DNA from: Cryptomeria japonica
Lineage: Eukaryota; Streptophyta; Pinopsida; Cupressales; Cupressaceae
Assembly: GCF_030272615.1 (NCBI RefSeq)
Contig: NC_081409.1
Span: forward strand, 910,739,330 to 910,803,329
DNA: 64,000 nt
Reading direction: 5' to 3'
Each line of letters begins with the position of its first letter. Position 1 is the stretch's first letter. Positions 23,644-33,609 of this stretch are shown here, one piece after another. Made by a program: the position numbers and the translations under genes. The notes beneath the pieces were generated by a model, which was not told where the DNA came from, made no database searches, and saw only the letters and a program-made list of their open reading frames with translations.

Positions 23644-25329
23644 TTCAAATACTTTGCTGCAATACTCACCTCCATTATCCGATCTAAGACACTTAAACTT
23701 TTTTCCTGTCTCATTCTCAACCAAAGCTTTCCATTTCTTAAAAGTTTCAAAAACATCTGATTTTTGTTTTAAGAAATATACCCATGTTTTCCTGGTTGAG
23801 TCATCAGTAAAAATAACATAATAACAAGAGCCACCAAGAGATGATACCTGAGTCGGTCCCCATACATCTAAATGCACAAGCTCTAACTTCTCACTCTTCT
23901 TCTCTTTCCCAACCTTGAGAAATCTGACTCTTTTTTGTTTGCCATAAACACAGTTTTCACAGAACTGTAAATCAATCTTCTTTAGTCCTAGAAATAAATT
24001 TTTGGAGTGAAGGATTTTCATCCCTTTCTCACTCATGTGCCCAAGCCTATGGTGCCACATTATCGAATCTGTTCTTGCAACATCTATTGTTGTTGTCCCT
24101 GCAGTAACTTTATCTGTAGCAGCTAAGGTAGAGTAAGTGTTACCAGTACACATATATAATGTGCCTACCTTCCCACCTTTAGCTACTACTATACTGTCTA
24201 AGAAGGTAACTATGCAACCTTCACTACCTAGTTGCCCTGCAGAAATTAAATTTCTTCTTAAGTTAGGAACATGTCTAACCTCCTTTAGAAACCAGTCATT
24301 TCCATTCTACAACTTGATCTTTATCTTTCCTTTTCCAACAATTTGATAGGGCTCATCATCACCCAAATATACCTGTCCAAAATCACCTTGAACATAATCT
24401 AGAAAATATTTTCTATGGGGTGTAGCATGAAATAAAGCCCCAAAATCTATTACCCAGGAATCATTAACATTATCCAAACATAAGATTAAAGCATCTTGTA
24501 AAGTATTACTTGCAATATTAGCTTCCTTACTGTCATTTTCATTTTTGTCTCCTTCTTTGTTTTTCTGAGACCAATAGTCTTTCTTTAGAAGACCAGGTTT
24601 TCCGCAGTACCAACAATCTTTCTTTCCTCTAGATTGAGAGCGTCCTTTCTTTGATTTCCCTCATGACTTCTCATTCCAAGGGCCTTTTCCTCTTTCCTTT
24701 GATCTTCCTCTATTATCCACATTCAAAACACTACTTGATGATGTTGGAGTCTCACCTATGCTTTTCCTTCGCATTTCCTCACTTAGGATAACACCAACAA
24801 TATCATCAAATACCAAAGTATTTTTACCAAAGACATAGTTACTTACAACCATAACCAAGCTATTCCAACTTTCTAGCAAAGAACATAAAATCAAGACAGC
24901 CCTAACCTCTTCTGCAAAATTAATTTTTACCGAAGATAATTGACTAGTAATTGTATTAAATTCATTTAAGTGCTCTACTACAGATCCTCCCTCACTCATT
25001 TTTAAATTAAACAAACGCTTCATAAGAAATACCTTATTCGAAGCTGAGGGTTTCTCATACAACTTAGCCAATGTCGCCATCAAATCTATAGTTGTTTTTG
25101 CTTCTGTGATATTGAATGCTATAGATGGTGCAAGGCCCAATCAAATGGATCCCAGTGCCTTTCTATCTAAAATGTCCCACTCTTCATCTGACATTGTGGT
25201 CACTTTCTTTGCCTTTCCTTCCAATGACCGTCACAAATCCTTTTGATACAGGTAATCCTCCATCTGGATTTTCCATAACTGATAATTCTAACCGTTAAAC
25301 TTTTTGACCTTGAATTTGGAATCCTCCAT
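23644..25329 (-). pseudogene. Element D gag, protease and integrase N-part
   Basis: ATG at 25327-25329 starts a Tork-type gag (MEDSKFKVKKFNG). The UBN2-type helical gag region is open at 25140-24661. A worn zinc knuckle (CWYCGKPGLLKKD, His and last Cys lost) lies near 24600. The protease site reads DFGA instead of DSGA near 24450. The GAG-pre-integrase His/Cys region (WHHRLGHMSEKG, later CENCVYGKQKR) and the integrase core with LVHLDVWGP and FTDDSTRKTWVYF follow. The frame ends at ..SKVFEDY, where element B entered. Stops are scattered near 25297 and 25141 and in the protease region. Confidence 0.9.
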
Positions 25330-25371
25330 TGCTCCCACTCAAATTTGAGAGTCCTGCCAGTTTATAGAAAA

Positions 25372-25385
25372 CCTCTCTGATACCA
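25372..25385 (-). other. Element D primer binding site
   Basis: On the minus strand it reads TGGTATCAGAGAGG, next to the LTR end. It is an initiator tRNA-Met-type site. Confidence 0.9.
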
Positions 25386-25387
25386 AT

Positions 25388-25745
25388 TGTTAGGGTTTCA
25401 AGAAGATCTGAAACAAATATGAACTAACAATTATATACAGATTTAAATACAAAAGATAAAGAAATAAAACAGGATACAGATAACACAAAGATTTAACATG
25501 GTTCACCCAGAATGGGTTGCGTCCACCATTCACAGTCGTCCAATCTTTCTTATTATCCAGCAAAAATAGTACATCAACCTTCCAATGCCTTAAGCATCCT
25601 AGCCGCTTATAACATGCATTTTTAGGGCAACAAACAAAGTTGGCCTTTTTAGGGTTTTATTACAATGTCAGTTTTCATCAACAAAGTCAGCGAGGATACG
25701 TGCTGAGTGTACAGTACTTTGTTGATCAGTCGCCACATATCAACA
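25388..25745 (-). repeat. Element D 5' LTR (358 bp)
   Basis: It runs from TGTTAGGGTTTC to CATATCAACA and pairs with 14222-14698. It lacks the GC-rich 54-bp duplication. Confidence 0.92.
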
Positions 25746-27917
25746 GGTATAGACTATACACTCTCCTTAGCTGTCGGTTGTGTTTGAGTATCTATAATTA
25801 CTGTTGGTTGTGTCAAAACTGGAGTTGAACTGCCCAAAATACCTTTCCCTTTTGATTTGTTAGGAATGGTGGAAGATGTTGCCCTTGCAAATTCTTCTTG
25901 AGATGTGAGAAAGTCTGAATTTTTTTGAAAGAATTTGGTCCATCCCTTACTTGTCTCATTTACCACCTCATTTACTCCCCCCATCATAAGGCTTATCTAT
26001 CGGGATTTACTACTAAAGATTGTCCTATTTGTAGTGTCTATACAACTTTTCATTTCCTCATTATTTATAGTACCACACAATTCCAAAAGTGCTACTTCTT
26101 TGATCTCCCTATCTCTCTTGACAACGTCAATTCTCCTAGCCTCAAGTTTATTATACAGGGATAAAGGTATCTCCTTCAAAATTTCAATTAAGGCTTTCTT
26201 ATAGATGTCCATATATAACAAAACAACCTCTTCTAATTCACTTTGCTCATTCTCTTCTAAATCTTCATAATACTTAGATATATTTTTCAATATTCCATCT
26301 TTTGTAATTTCATCAATAAGCTCAACATAGGTCATTGTGGTATTACCAGTTCCTGTATCATCACCCTTCTGCTTTTTGCTTTTGGTTGTCGGTGTAACTA
26401 GTTTCCTCTTTTGCGTAGGCTTCCTTGCCAATGGTGGAGGTGCAGTGGGCTTAGTTGGCTTTCTAACAAGTCTCCTCCTAAGCTCTGCCTTCACTTGTTC
26501 TACCAGTGGTTTTACCACATTCTTCCTTTGTACCCTTTTGAAAGCCAGAGGTTCATTATCCTCAGGATCAAAGTCTGAAGTGAGGGGAAATGTGAACTTG
26601 TGGCTTCTTCACTTCTGTAGTACCAACCTCTGTCGGTTTAGCAACTTGTTTTGATTTGGAACCCAGTTCAGTGTCTATCTTATAAAGCAAATCTTGTACA
26701 TATGCATACATATTTTATATTTTCTTCTCTCTTCTCTTCCTATTAAAATTGGTTTTCACTTCAAGATATTTCTCTCCCATTGTACCAAAATGTGTTGTCT
26801 TATCATCTAATGTGGCATCTAACAACATCTTTGCATAGATTTCAAAAATTCCATCATCCACCTCATATCCAAGCTCAATAATCCAAATTTGCCTAGGTTC
26901 AACTGCTTCCATAAGAGTTTCATCAGTTTTTACCATGAAACATATATCAGTGGAATACTTCTCCACAATATTCTTTGAAATTATCTCCCTTTTCCTCATG
27001 TTTTCTTGAAAATTCTTAAAATACCCCCAAAGTTTCTCATCTCTGTCGGTACCAAGACTGGCGATAACTTCCTTGATCTGCATACCTATCGGTATTTCAT
27101 GAGCCCAATTCTTCTTCCCTATACCAGGTAGCTCATTTAGGAAGTAAAGCATTAAACAAACATTCAAGTTTCCATATCTAAAGGTGTCTTTCTTGATTCC
27201 TTTGATCTTTCCAAGGTTTAACATCAACTCACTCCTCATCCACTCACATAAATCATACTTCACATTATTTCTCAGCATCTGATATGCAACATGAATGCAT
27301 GAACTAGCAATAGAATTCAATTAGTTGGATTGAGTTACCTTGTAACCTATGATCATCCTTGCAAACTTTATATCTGTGTCGGTGATTGTGCTTATCCTCA
27401 TTGATTTGCTATCAGGTGCAGCACTAGTGAGTTTTTCAACCTTTGTGTTAGAAATTTTCTTGCCAGGTTCTTGTCCGACCCTGGGTAAGCCGGTGACAGC
27501 TTGAATTACCTCCTTCGTGATCATGTAAGGTCTATCTAGCCAAATAAATCTATTGTGAACGTTGCTCAGAACGTATCTGGTTACCTCATCTTTGAATTCC
27601 GGTATGTGCAGACTACCGGTTAACCCTAGATCCTCAATTGCTTAGAATTACAATTTGATGGTTTCAAAGTCTCCCAGTATCACATATTGTTACATGCTTT
27701 TGCTCTCTTCAATGCCCAAATCCTCAAGGGTGCAGTGAATGTATGTCCTTTGATCTTCAACATATATTACGTCATCAAGAACCCTAGAAAATGCTCCTGC
27801 AGAGTCTTCCTTTTTAGCAATTTCGGGAACCTCCTTAAATATTGGCCTTAACCTATCCTTTATTTTGACAATGGTGGGATTTGAAATAAAAGTAGGAGGT
27901 AAAGATCCAGATGCCAT
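25746..27917 (-). pseudogene. Element C ORF2, N-terminal part
   Basis: ATG at 27917 begins MASGSLPPTFISNPTIVK, aligned with A's start. GAFSRVLDDVIYVEDQR and the helical block NVKYDLCEWMRSELMLNL follow. FRYGNLNVCLMLYFLNELPG lies near 27120-27180. The Arg/Lys linker and middle block (26518-25997, LLYMDIYKKALIEILKE) end with VNEVVNETSKGWTKFF before D's insertion point. Stops separate the open stretches (27690-27917, 27321-27524, 26715-27320, 25997-26518, 25754-25987). C is clearly more diverged than A, B and F, yet the landmark residues persist, which argues for past selection on the protein. Confidence 0.8.
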
Positions 27918-28267
27918 GTCAAAAAATACTTGAAAGTAAATGCCGGTGGAAGTTTGATAACTGCTTGAAATATTTTCACAATGCTTCTGCTTTCTCTTGA
28001 ATCACCTTTACTTCGCTCTGAATGCTTGAATACTCGGTGAGTGAAAATGAATTCACTTTCCCTCTTTTATCAGTGAAAGACCCTAATTTTTTGTAATAAA
28101 TGCTTCACCAACAACCTTATGGATGCAGGTTTCATAGTTATGCATCGAGTGAACCTTCATCAAAGATGAACACAATTCTCCAGATCTCTTTCCAAATCTC
28201 CTTATATCTCTTCTGGGGTAATATGCAAAATTTAGCAATGGCTTTGCCAACCCCTAAGGCTTATACC
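27918..28267 (-). promoter_or_regulatory. Element C ORF1-ORF2 spacer
   Basis: The TATA-like ATAAAAG (minus strand, about 28064-28070) is about 150 nt before the ORF2 ATG, the same distance as TATAAAG in A, B and F. 'ttcactcaccgagtattcaa' follows, resembling the others. Confidence 0.45.
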
Positions 28268-29401
28268 TTAGTTACCAGTGGAATTTCCTGGCGGTGGAGG
28301 AATACTCTGTTCTACCGATGGAGTTACCGGTATAGATCCATCTCCACTTGGTTCTTCAGATTTTCTAACCCATTTCTTGGTGTTATCTTGTTGTATTTCA
28401 TCTACCTTCTGCTTTCCTTTCTCATTATCTTTATCATTATTAACCAGTTGAGTCTTGCTTTTGCAATACTTAGCAATATGACCTATTTTGTTGCATGCAT
28501 AACATGTAACATTGTTCTTTTGAATTGCTTTGACATATCTAGTATCATTTCTTGACCTTCAATGATTAGCAAAATGTCCAAACTTTCCACATGCATGACA
28601 TTTAACATTCATTCTACAATCTTTTGATCTATGACCATATTTCTTGTAGTTTGTGTATTGTCTGGGAACATAATTGTACTTTTGATTTGCCTTATTTCTA
28701 CATTGTTTAGCCATATGCCCAAATTTATTGGAAACGAAACATCTACCATTGAATTTATAAGCATTAGATTGCCTTACCATCTTCCTCTATTCTGATGAGT
28801 TCTGCATACCAGTTGTCTGATCTTCATTCATAGTACCAGAGCTTTCACCTTGTACAAATCCAAGTCCTCTAGAATCATCAATCTATCTTTGTCTTTTCAA
28901 TAAGTCATCCAACTATGCAGCACTAATCCTAAACATTTCTTTATACTCACTGGTAGTAGTCAGATCATCTCTCAGAGTGGTTATTTGTCTTTCAAGTTCT
29001 TGTTCATTGTTCCGAGAGTGTGCCAAATTAGTTCTCAACAAATTATTCTCACGAGTCAATCTGCCACATTCATCAAATTTGTTCTTCAAAGACATACCAA
29101 GATTATCTTCCTTCTTCTTTCTATCCTCAATATCTTTTGATAACTTCATACTCAGATCTTGCATTTCATTCTTCATGAGCATGTTTGCTTGACTTAGTTT
29201 CTGACATTGTTCCTTAAGAGCATTCTTCTCCTCATCATCTGGTTTCTGCAAAAGTTATTTTCTCTTGGCTTGAGAAAATGATAACCTTTAATGCAGGATA
29301 AGAATGAATTCATTTGCAGAATACAATTCTTCTTGCAATTTCAAGTTCTTCATCCTTTCAACATCATAATCCTCAAGAGCCATCTCAAGTTGCTTCTCCA
29401 T
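28268..29401 (-). pseudogene. Element C ORF1: gag-like coiled-coil/zinc-knuckle protein
   Basis: The ATG at 29401 starts MEKQLEMALEDYDVERMKN, like A and B. The coiled coil runs to about 28910. Four CCHC positions follow, but several ligands are lost: CFVSNKFGHMAKQC, YTNYKKYGHRSKDC, CHACGKFGHFANH and a fourth near 28490-28510. Stops occur near 29290, 29260, 28910 and 28560. The end is TAA at 28268-28270. Confidence 0.8.
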
Positions 29402-29467
29402 AGCTATGTTCAAACATTCTAGTTTTAGGATCTTCCTCAAACTGTTAAACTTCTTTTGAGGTACCAA

Positions 29468-29479
29468 GCTCTAATACCA
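29468..29479 (-). other. Element C primer binding site
   Basis: It reads TGGTATTAGAGC on the minus strand, one transition away from the tRNA-Met consensus. Confidence 0.85.
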
Positions 29480-29481
29480 GT

Positions 29482-30378
29482 TGTTGGGATCCAAGAACAC
29501 TGAGAGGGGGGGTGAATCAGTGTTCTGCCGGAATGAATTTTTTTAAACTTTCTAGACCATGCATATATATACCGGTAAACAAATAAACATATATTAAGAA
29601 GCAAATAAACCATCCACATAAATGAACACCATAACACACATAACTTATACGTGGAAAACCTCAATGAGGAAAAACCACGGTGGGATTTGTGACCCACACT
29701 ATCAACTCACTGGTGATATGAAAATATATTACATATAATAGGGGCCTGCACTTGCAGGAAGGCACACTTCCTAGAGCATACTGCTCATCACTAAAGATCC
29801 TCACTAGCTACAAGATTTCTTCCAAAGTAAATTACTGAAAATGAACTGAAGATTGCATCTGCTATGCCAAATAGAGTTATAAATCTAGTTCTGCTCTATA
29901 ACGGTTCATAAACTCTAATCTGCTGCCAGTATCTCTTCTCCTCCAAGAATTCTTTCCAAGCAATCTATAGATCATTGCATGATATAGAATTTGCATACAA
30001 AATGATCTCCATACATATATTTTGCATCATACAATTTTTCTATATTCTCCTATATCCACACATTTCATCTATCACATCACTTGCTAAAATAACCTACCAA
30101 ACTGACCTATATACCTATTACAAATGATATGCCTTATGTCATCTTACAATACATTTACAAAAATGTCAGCCTTGACAATAATAATTACAAAAAGATTTAA
30201 TTAAATCTCCTTGATGTCGGCTTCCAAAGAAGTATTGATGCTGGTGTCGGTGTAGCTCTAAATGCTCCAAAGTCGGTATCTACTGGCATATGCCTCCTAG
30301 TGCCGGTTTATGACTTCCATCATATCTTGTTGCCATCAATGACAACAAAATGAATCCAATGAGTGTCAATTGCCAATA
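29482..30378 (-). repeat. Element C 5' LTR (897 bp)
   Basis: It starts TGTTGGGATCC after the primer site and ends GCCAATA (from GCCAACA). On the minus strand it carries the hairpin CCTGCAAGTGCAGG (29745-29758), the palindrome at 30330-30345 and the C-tract near 29510. It pairs with 12735-13043. Confidence 0.9.
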
Positions 30379-30681
30379 TTATAGACACCTTTTACATAGC
30401 TTACACTGCTTAATTATGATACCACATTGGTCTATTACAAGAAATCATTAATACATCATACAATATTACATAAGACTTTACAATGATATACATAATATCC
30501 TATCTCCGGAAGTAGTGTCCCTCACCATCAGACTCACCTCCATTTGCGATTTGGAAGACGAACAAGTAATCCAAGCATTTTATCCGCCCAACCAATTGAA
30601 GCTTGTGCTTCTTGGTGTTCATGACAAGCTCCCGTCCCTCAGAACAGAGTGTCTTAGCAAGCCAACATCAACTTTTAGGAA
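30379..30681. other. Unassigned spacer between nests
   Basis: About 300 bp lie between the right end of C and the left end of F. The minus strand is open over about 40 residues near 30490-30680 without a recognisable family. It probably continues into 51736 onward, because F inserted at the TAGAC between them. Confidence 0.5.
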
Positions 30682-30686
30682 TAGAC
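30682..30686. repeat. Target duplication TAGAC, left copy of element F
   Basis: It precedes F's worn LTR start (TATTAT for TGTTAG) and matches 51731-51735. Confidence 0.9.
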
Positions 30687-30917
30687 TATTATGATTCCCA
30701 AAGATACTGAGAGGGGGGGGTGAATCAGTATCTGATCGGTATATAAATTTACTTGACTTAAAACATGAAAAACATATTAAAACTGTGTACCAGTAAACCA
30801 GAAATAATGTAGTAGACAAGAATAACAACAACCACATGAGAAGCACACCATAACACAATATTTTAATGAGGAAACCCGGTGTGGGAAAAACCTAGGTGGG
30901 ATTTGTGACCCACAATA
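30687..30917 (-). repeat. Element F 3' LTR, outer piece
   Basis: It aligns with 50964-51197, including the G-tract and 'ttacttgacttaaaacatga'. It stops at CACAATA, where the right LTR continues TTCGC. The continuation is found at 45342. Confidence 0.92.
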
Positions 30918-31144
30918 GAACTCAAACACTTTATCAGTCTAATAGTAAACCGGTATAACAGTTTAACTAACAAACTGGTTAACACAAATGCAAACCAAAT
31001 AGCAAGTAAGGCATTCAATGACAGAAGCACAATCACCATAACACAAGAGATTTTGACATGGAAACCCAAATGGGAAAAACCACGGTGAGATGAAACTCGC
31101 AAGTAACTATCTGCAGAATAGTAACCAGACTAGTTAAGGTCATA

Positions 31145-31149
31145 CAATG
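31145..31149. repeat. Target duplication CAATG, left copy of the solo LTR
   Basis: It is identical to 32380-32384. The uninterrupted site is CATACAATGTTCTTTACC at 38903-38920. Confidence 0.95.
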
Positions 31150-32379
31150 TGTAGCATCCTAAAATTGCGACACTTGCAATTTCAACTGCATTTCGGTCTT
31201 CACGATGGCGACGCAACACGGAACCTGAATGGAGACCCCGAAACTTGTCCACGACACCAAAAACTGCATTTTTCAAGCACCCTGGCCTGAACCTCCTTTG
31301 CACCTGCTGTCCCGGGAGGTGGGACCAGAGCACCCAGCGCCCTGGTCCTTCAGGACCAGGGTGCCCAACGCCCTGGTCCCTGGCCCTATTTTGGGCCCGG
31401 TCTCCTATGGGACTTCGGGTCTTTTTGTTTGCAAATTGGAAAATTATCTTTCTTGATCGGCCTAAGGTCGGAAAAATCAGTCTATCAACCCTAATTGACA
31501 AGTATATAAACTACATTTTCCTCTCTCATTGAGATAGATGAAAAAAAGGTGGAAACAATATGCAAGCATTCAAGCATTCAAACATTCCTTCAAGCAATTG
31601 ACCATTCTAAGTCTCCATTCAAGGCTAAGTGTTGCATTCAAGACAAGGATTCAACCATTGAAGAGGAGATCATTTACTACATGCTACATACTACATACAA
31701 CATACAACAACATCTATACCTTCGCACATAAGGATACAAACATCCTTACAACAAGGTATTAGTACTTGTTTTACATTACATACATTTACATTTACAGCAA
31801 TTTCTCATTTCTTGGTTAATTCCAAAACTGGGGTTTGACCTAAAGGCAAACCCCTAATCCCTAACCCCCCAATCATCTTTGCTTTCCTGTGTGTAGGTTG
31901 CAGGTACGTGGCTGAAATTGAAGATCTGGAATCTTTGTGCAGAGACGAACAGATCCCCCTTCGTTTCGCGGATTTTTCGAAGGACCGTGTGCACGCCGGA
32001 CGCCATCCTCCTGTCAAATTTTGCTCAAATTTGCAGGACAATGCCGTATAGATATTTTACTGCTAATTCTAGGTCCGCAACTTCATCCTATATCCCTATC
32101 TCAGTTTATAAGCAAATCTTTCTCACTTTCTATGCATTCCTAGCTTAATTCTCTTATCAACATTCTTTACAAAAGAGGGTAGCCTTGCTGTTTTAACCCC
32201 TAAAATTCATTTAGCATCCAATCTTGCATTGTGTGGGATTGGATCTTGTGGGTTTCAACCCCTCTTTTGAATGTAAAGTCCCCTAAGTGAAAATCATCAA
32301 CCCTAGCAACCTCCCTTCTCTCTCCTTGGAGTTGGAAGAGGGGAGAGCAACTAGGGTTCGACCGATTTTCCGCTTTACA
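31150..32379 (+). repeat. Solo LTR, 1230 bp (gypsy-like)
   Basis: It begins TGTAGCATCC and ends GCTTTACA (TGTA...TACA ends), flanked by CAATG duplications, and no internal region is present. It therefore formed by LTR-LTR recombination. TATATAAA at 31503-31510 on the plus strand suggests the LTR's own promoter. A 9-bp-stem hairpin (CCCTGGTCC/GGACCAGGG, 31340-31361) lies in a GC-rich patch of repeated CGCCCTGGTCC. It is unrelated to the TGTTGG LTRs. Confidence 0.93.
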
Positions 32380-32384
32380 CAATG
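32380..32384. repeat. Target duplication CAATG, right copy of the solo LTR
   Basis: G's LTR resumes here. Confidence 0.95.
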
Positions 32385-33300
32385 TTCTTTACTAGAATAG
32401 ATCCTGTTAGGAATCTCAATCTCTGTTAGGAGATAAGTCTGATTAAAGACTACCTTGTGAGAGGATTTTAGATCCATAGATGTGAATCACCTTGTTAGAG
32501 GATTTACAAAGGCTTTTCTGGGCCTACCCGGTTAAGGGTTTCTAACTTGTCAAAGATGTGAGTAATCAACAAGTGAATGATCTAGCAAATAGCATAGTCT
32601 CCTTGGTTAGATCCATGATAGCTCATTGCTAATGCATTTCAGCATTACTTCAGTCTTTAGTAAATCCACACTCTGTTATAGCACACAGACTTGATCTTTT
32701 CTGTTAAGATCGCACATACAAGAACTCATCAACCACCACAAACCCTAATAGCTACACACATACACTAAAACCCTAGACTTGATGTCCTTAAAAGGAATCT
32801 AATTTCATGTCGGTCCAATAGGATTACATTGCAAGTTCCTAGGTTCATTGTATCTAGACACATTTGGTAACACAACACAAAATCACCGTCAAAGTATCGG
32901 TGGATGGCAACTCATCACAAAGATATATCGATTGGTAACTCATCACAAAGTATTACCAATTTATACAACTTTACCGATTACCGGTTGGTAACTCAGAGTA
33001 ATACCGGTTTAATTATTAAACAAATTACCGGTTGACAAAAATGAAGACTGGGAAAATGATAACTATCACTTCTAGTTCCTTTGCTCCGTTCCGCTTGAGA
33101 TCCTCGAACCACTTGAGCTCCTCATGCCGCTTGAGATTGGTAAACACTTTTTGCAAGACACTGATAGTCTAAAGACTATAACATAATACCGGTTTGAAAC
33201 AAATACCAGTTGAGCATAACTCATACATACAAAAAGTGATCTCATAGCAAGTGTGTGTCCATCAATGACAATCACAACATAATCATCAAAAATGCCAACA

Positions 33301-33609
33301 ATCTTTCCCTTTGGCATTGATGGCAACACTTAGGAAAAATTTTGACGTCTAAGTGTTTTTACCAAAAAAAATGCCATAATAAAAAATACTCCCCCTAAGC
33401 ATATACACTATCCCTTTGTAGAAAAAAAAACAATGTATACTACTTCCTTACAGAGATAAAAATGAGTATACATAGCATGCATCAAAATTTTAAATATCAG
33501 AATACTTCTCCCCCTTTGCCAACAATGACAAAATACAGCTGAATAACCCCTATTTCTATTAGCTGAATAAATGTTTATGATAATAAAGAGTGAAATTTGT
33601 CAAAAACAG
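33301..33609 (-). other. Element G polypurine boxes
   Basis: The tract before the LTR is worn (AAAGGGAAAGAT on the minus strand, 33301-33312). The palindrome TTGGCATTGATGGCAA lies at 33311-33326. A second box, AAAGGGGGAG (minus, about 33509-33518), sits beside TTGCCAACAATGACAA at 33517-33532, and GGGGGAG also occurs near 33391. Confidence 0.75.

Larger units (their letters stand above)
14222..25745 (-). mobile_element. Element D: Tork/Tnt1-like copia, interrupted by B
   Basis: The 5' LTR is 25388-25745, the primer site 25372-25385, gag-pol runs leftwards, and the 3' LTR is 14222-14698. Flanking pentamers are AGTAC (14217-14221) and GGTAT (25746-25750), a target duplication if two transitions have accumulated. 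The host protein of C resumes on either side, which supports the insertion. The order gag, protease, integrase, RT, RNase H is copia. The RT and gag wording fits the Tork/Tnt1 lineage. The RT active site is destroyed. Confidence 0.92.
12735..30378 (-). mobile_element. Element C: pol-less two-ORF LTR element, interrupted by D (and B)
   Basis: C reads right to left: 5' LTR 29482-30378, primer site, ORF1, spacer, ORF2. It is cut at 25746 by D and resumes at 14221 with the ORF2 end, polypurine boxes and the inner part of its 3' LTR (12735-13043). Rejoined, the surviving parts plus a full second LTR give about 6.7 kb, matching A, B and F. The outer end of the 3' LTR was lost in the deletion next to element A, so its target duplication cannot be checked. 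Confidence 0.88.
30918..33300 (-). repeat. Element G 3' LTR (interrupted by a solo LTR)
   Basis: Bases 30918-31149 plus 32380-33300 align with 38664-39827. The first 49 bp (38615-38663 equivalents) are missing at the junction with F. The inner end GCCAACA at 33300 adjoins the polypurine region. Confidence 0.92.

Noticed and set aside
14217-25750. A perfect target duplication for element D
   Set aside because: Flanking pentamers AGTAC and GGTAT match only with two transitions, so this was kept as probable, not proven.
31229-32148. Several open frames of 60-95 residues in 31229-32148
   Set aside because: All lie inside the solo LTR; no LTR encodes proteins here and the frames overlap on both strands.
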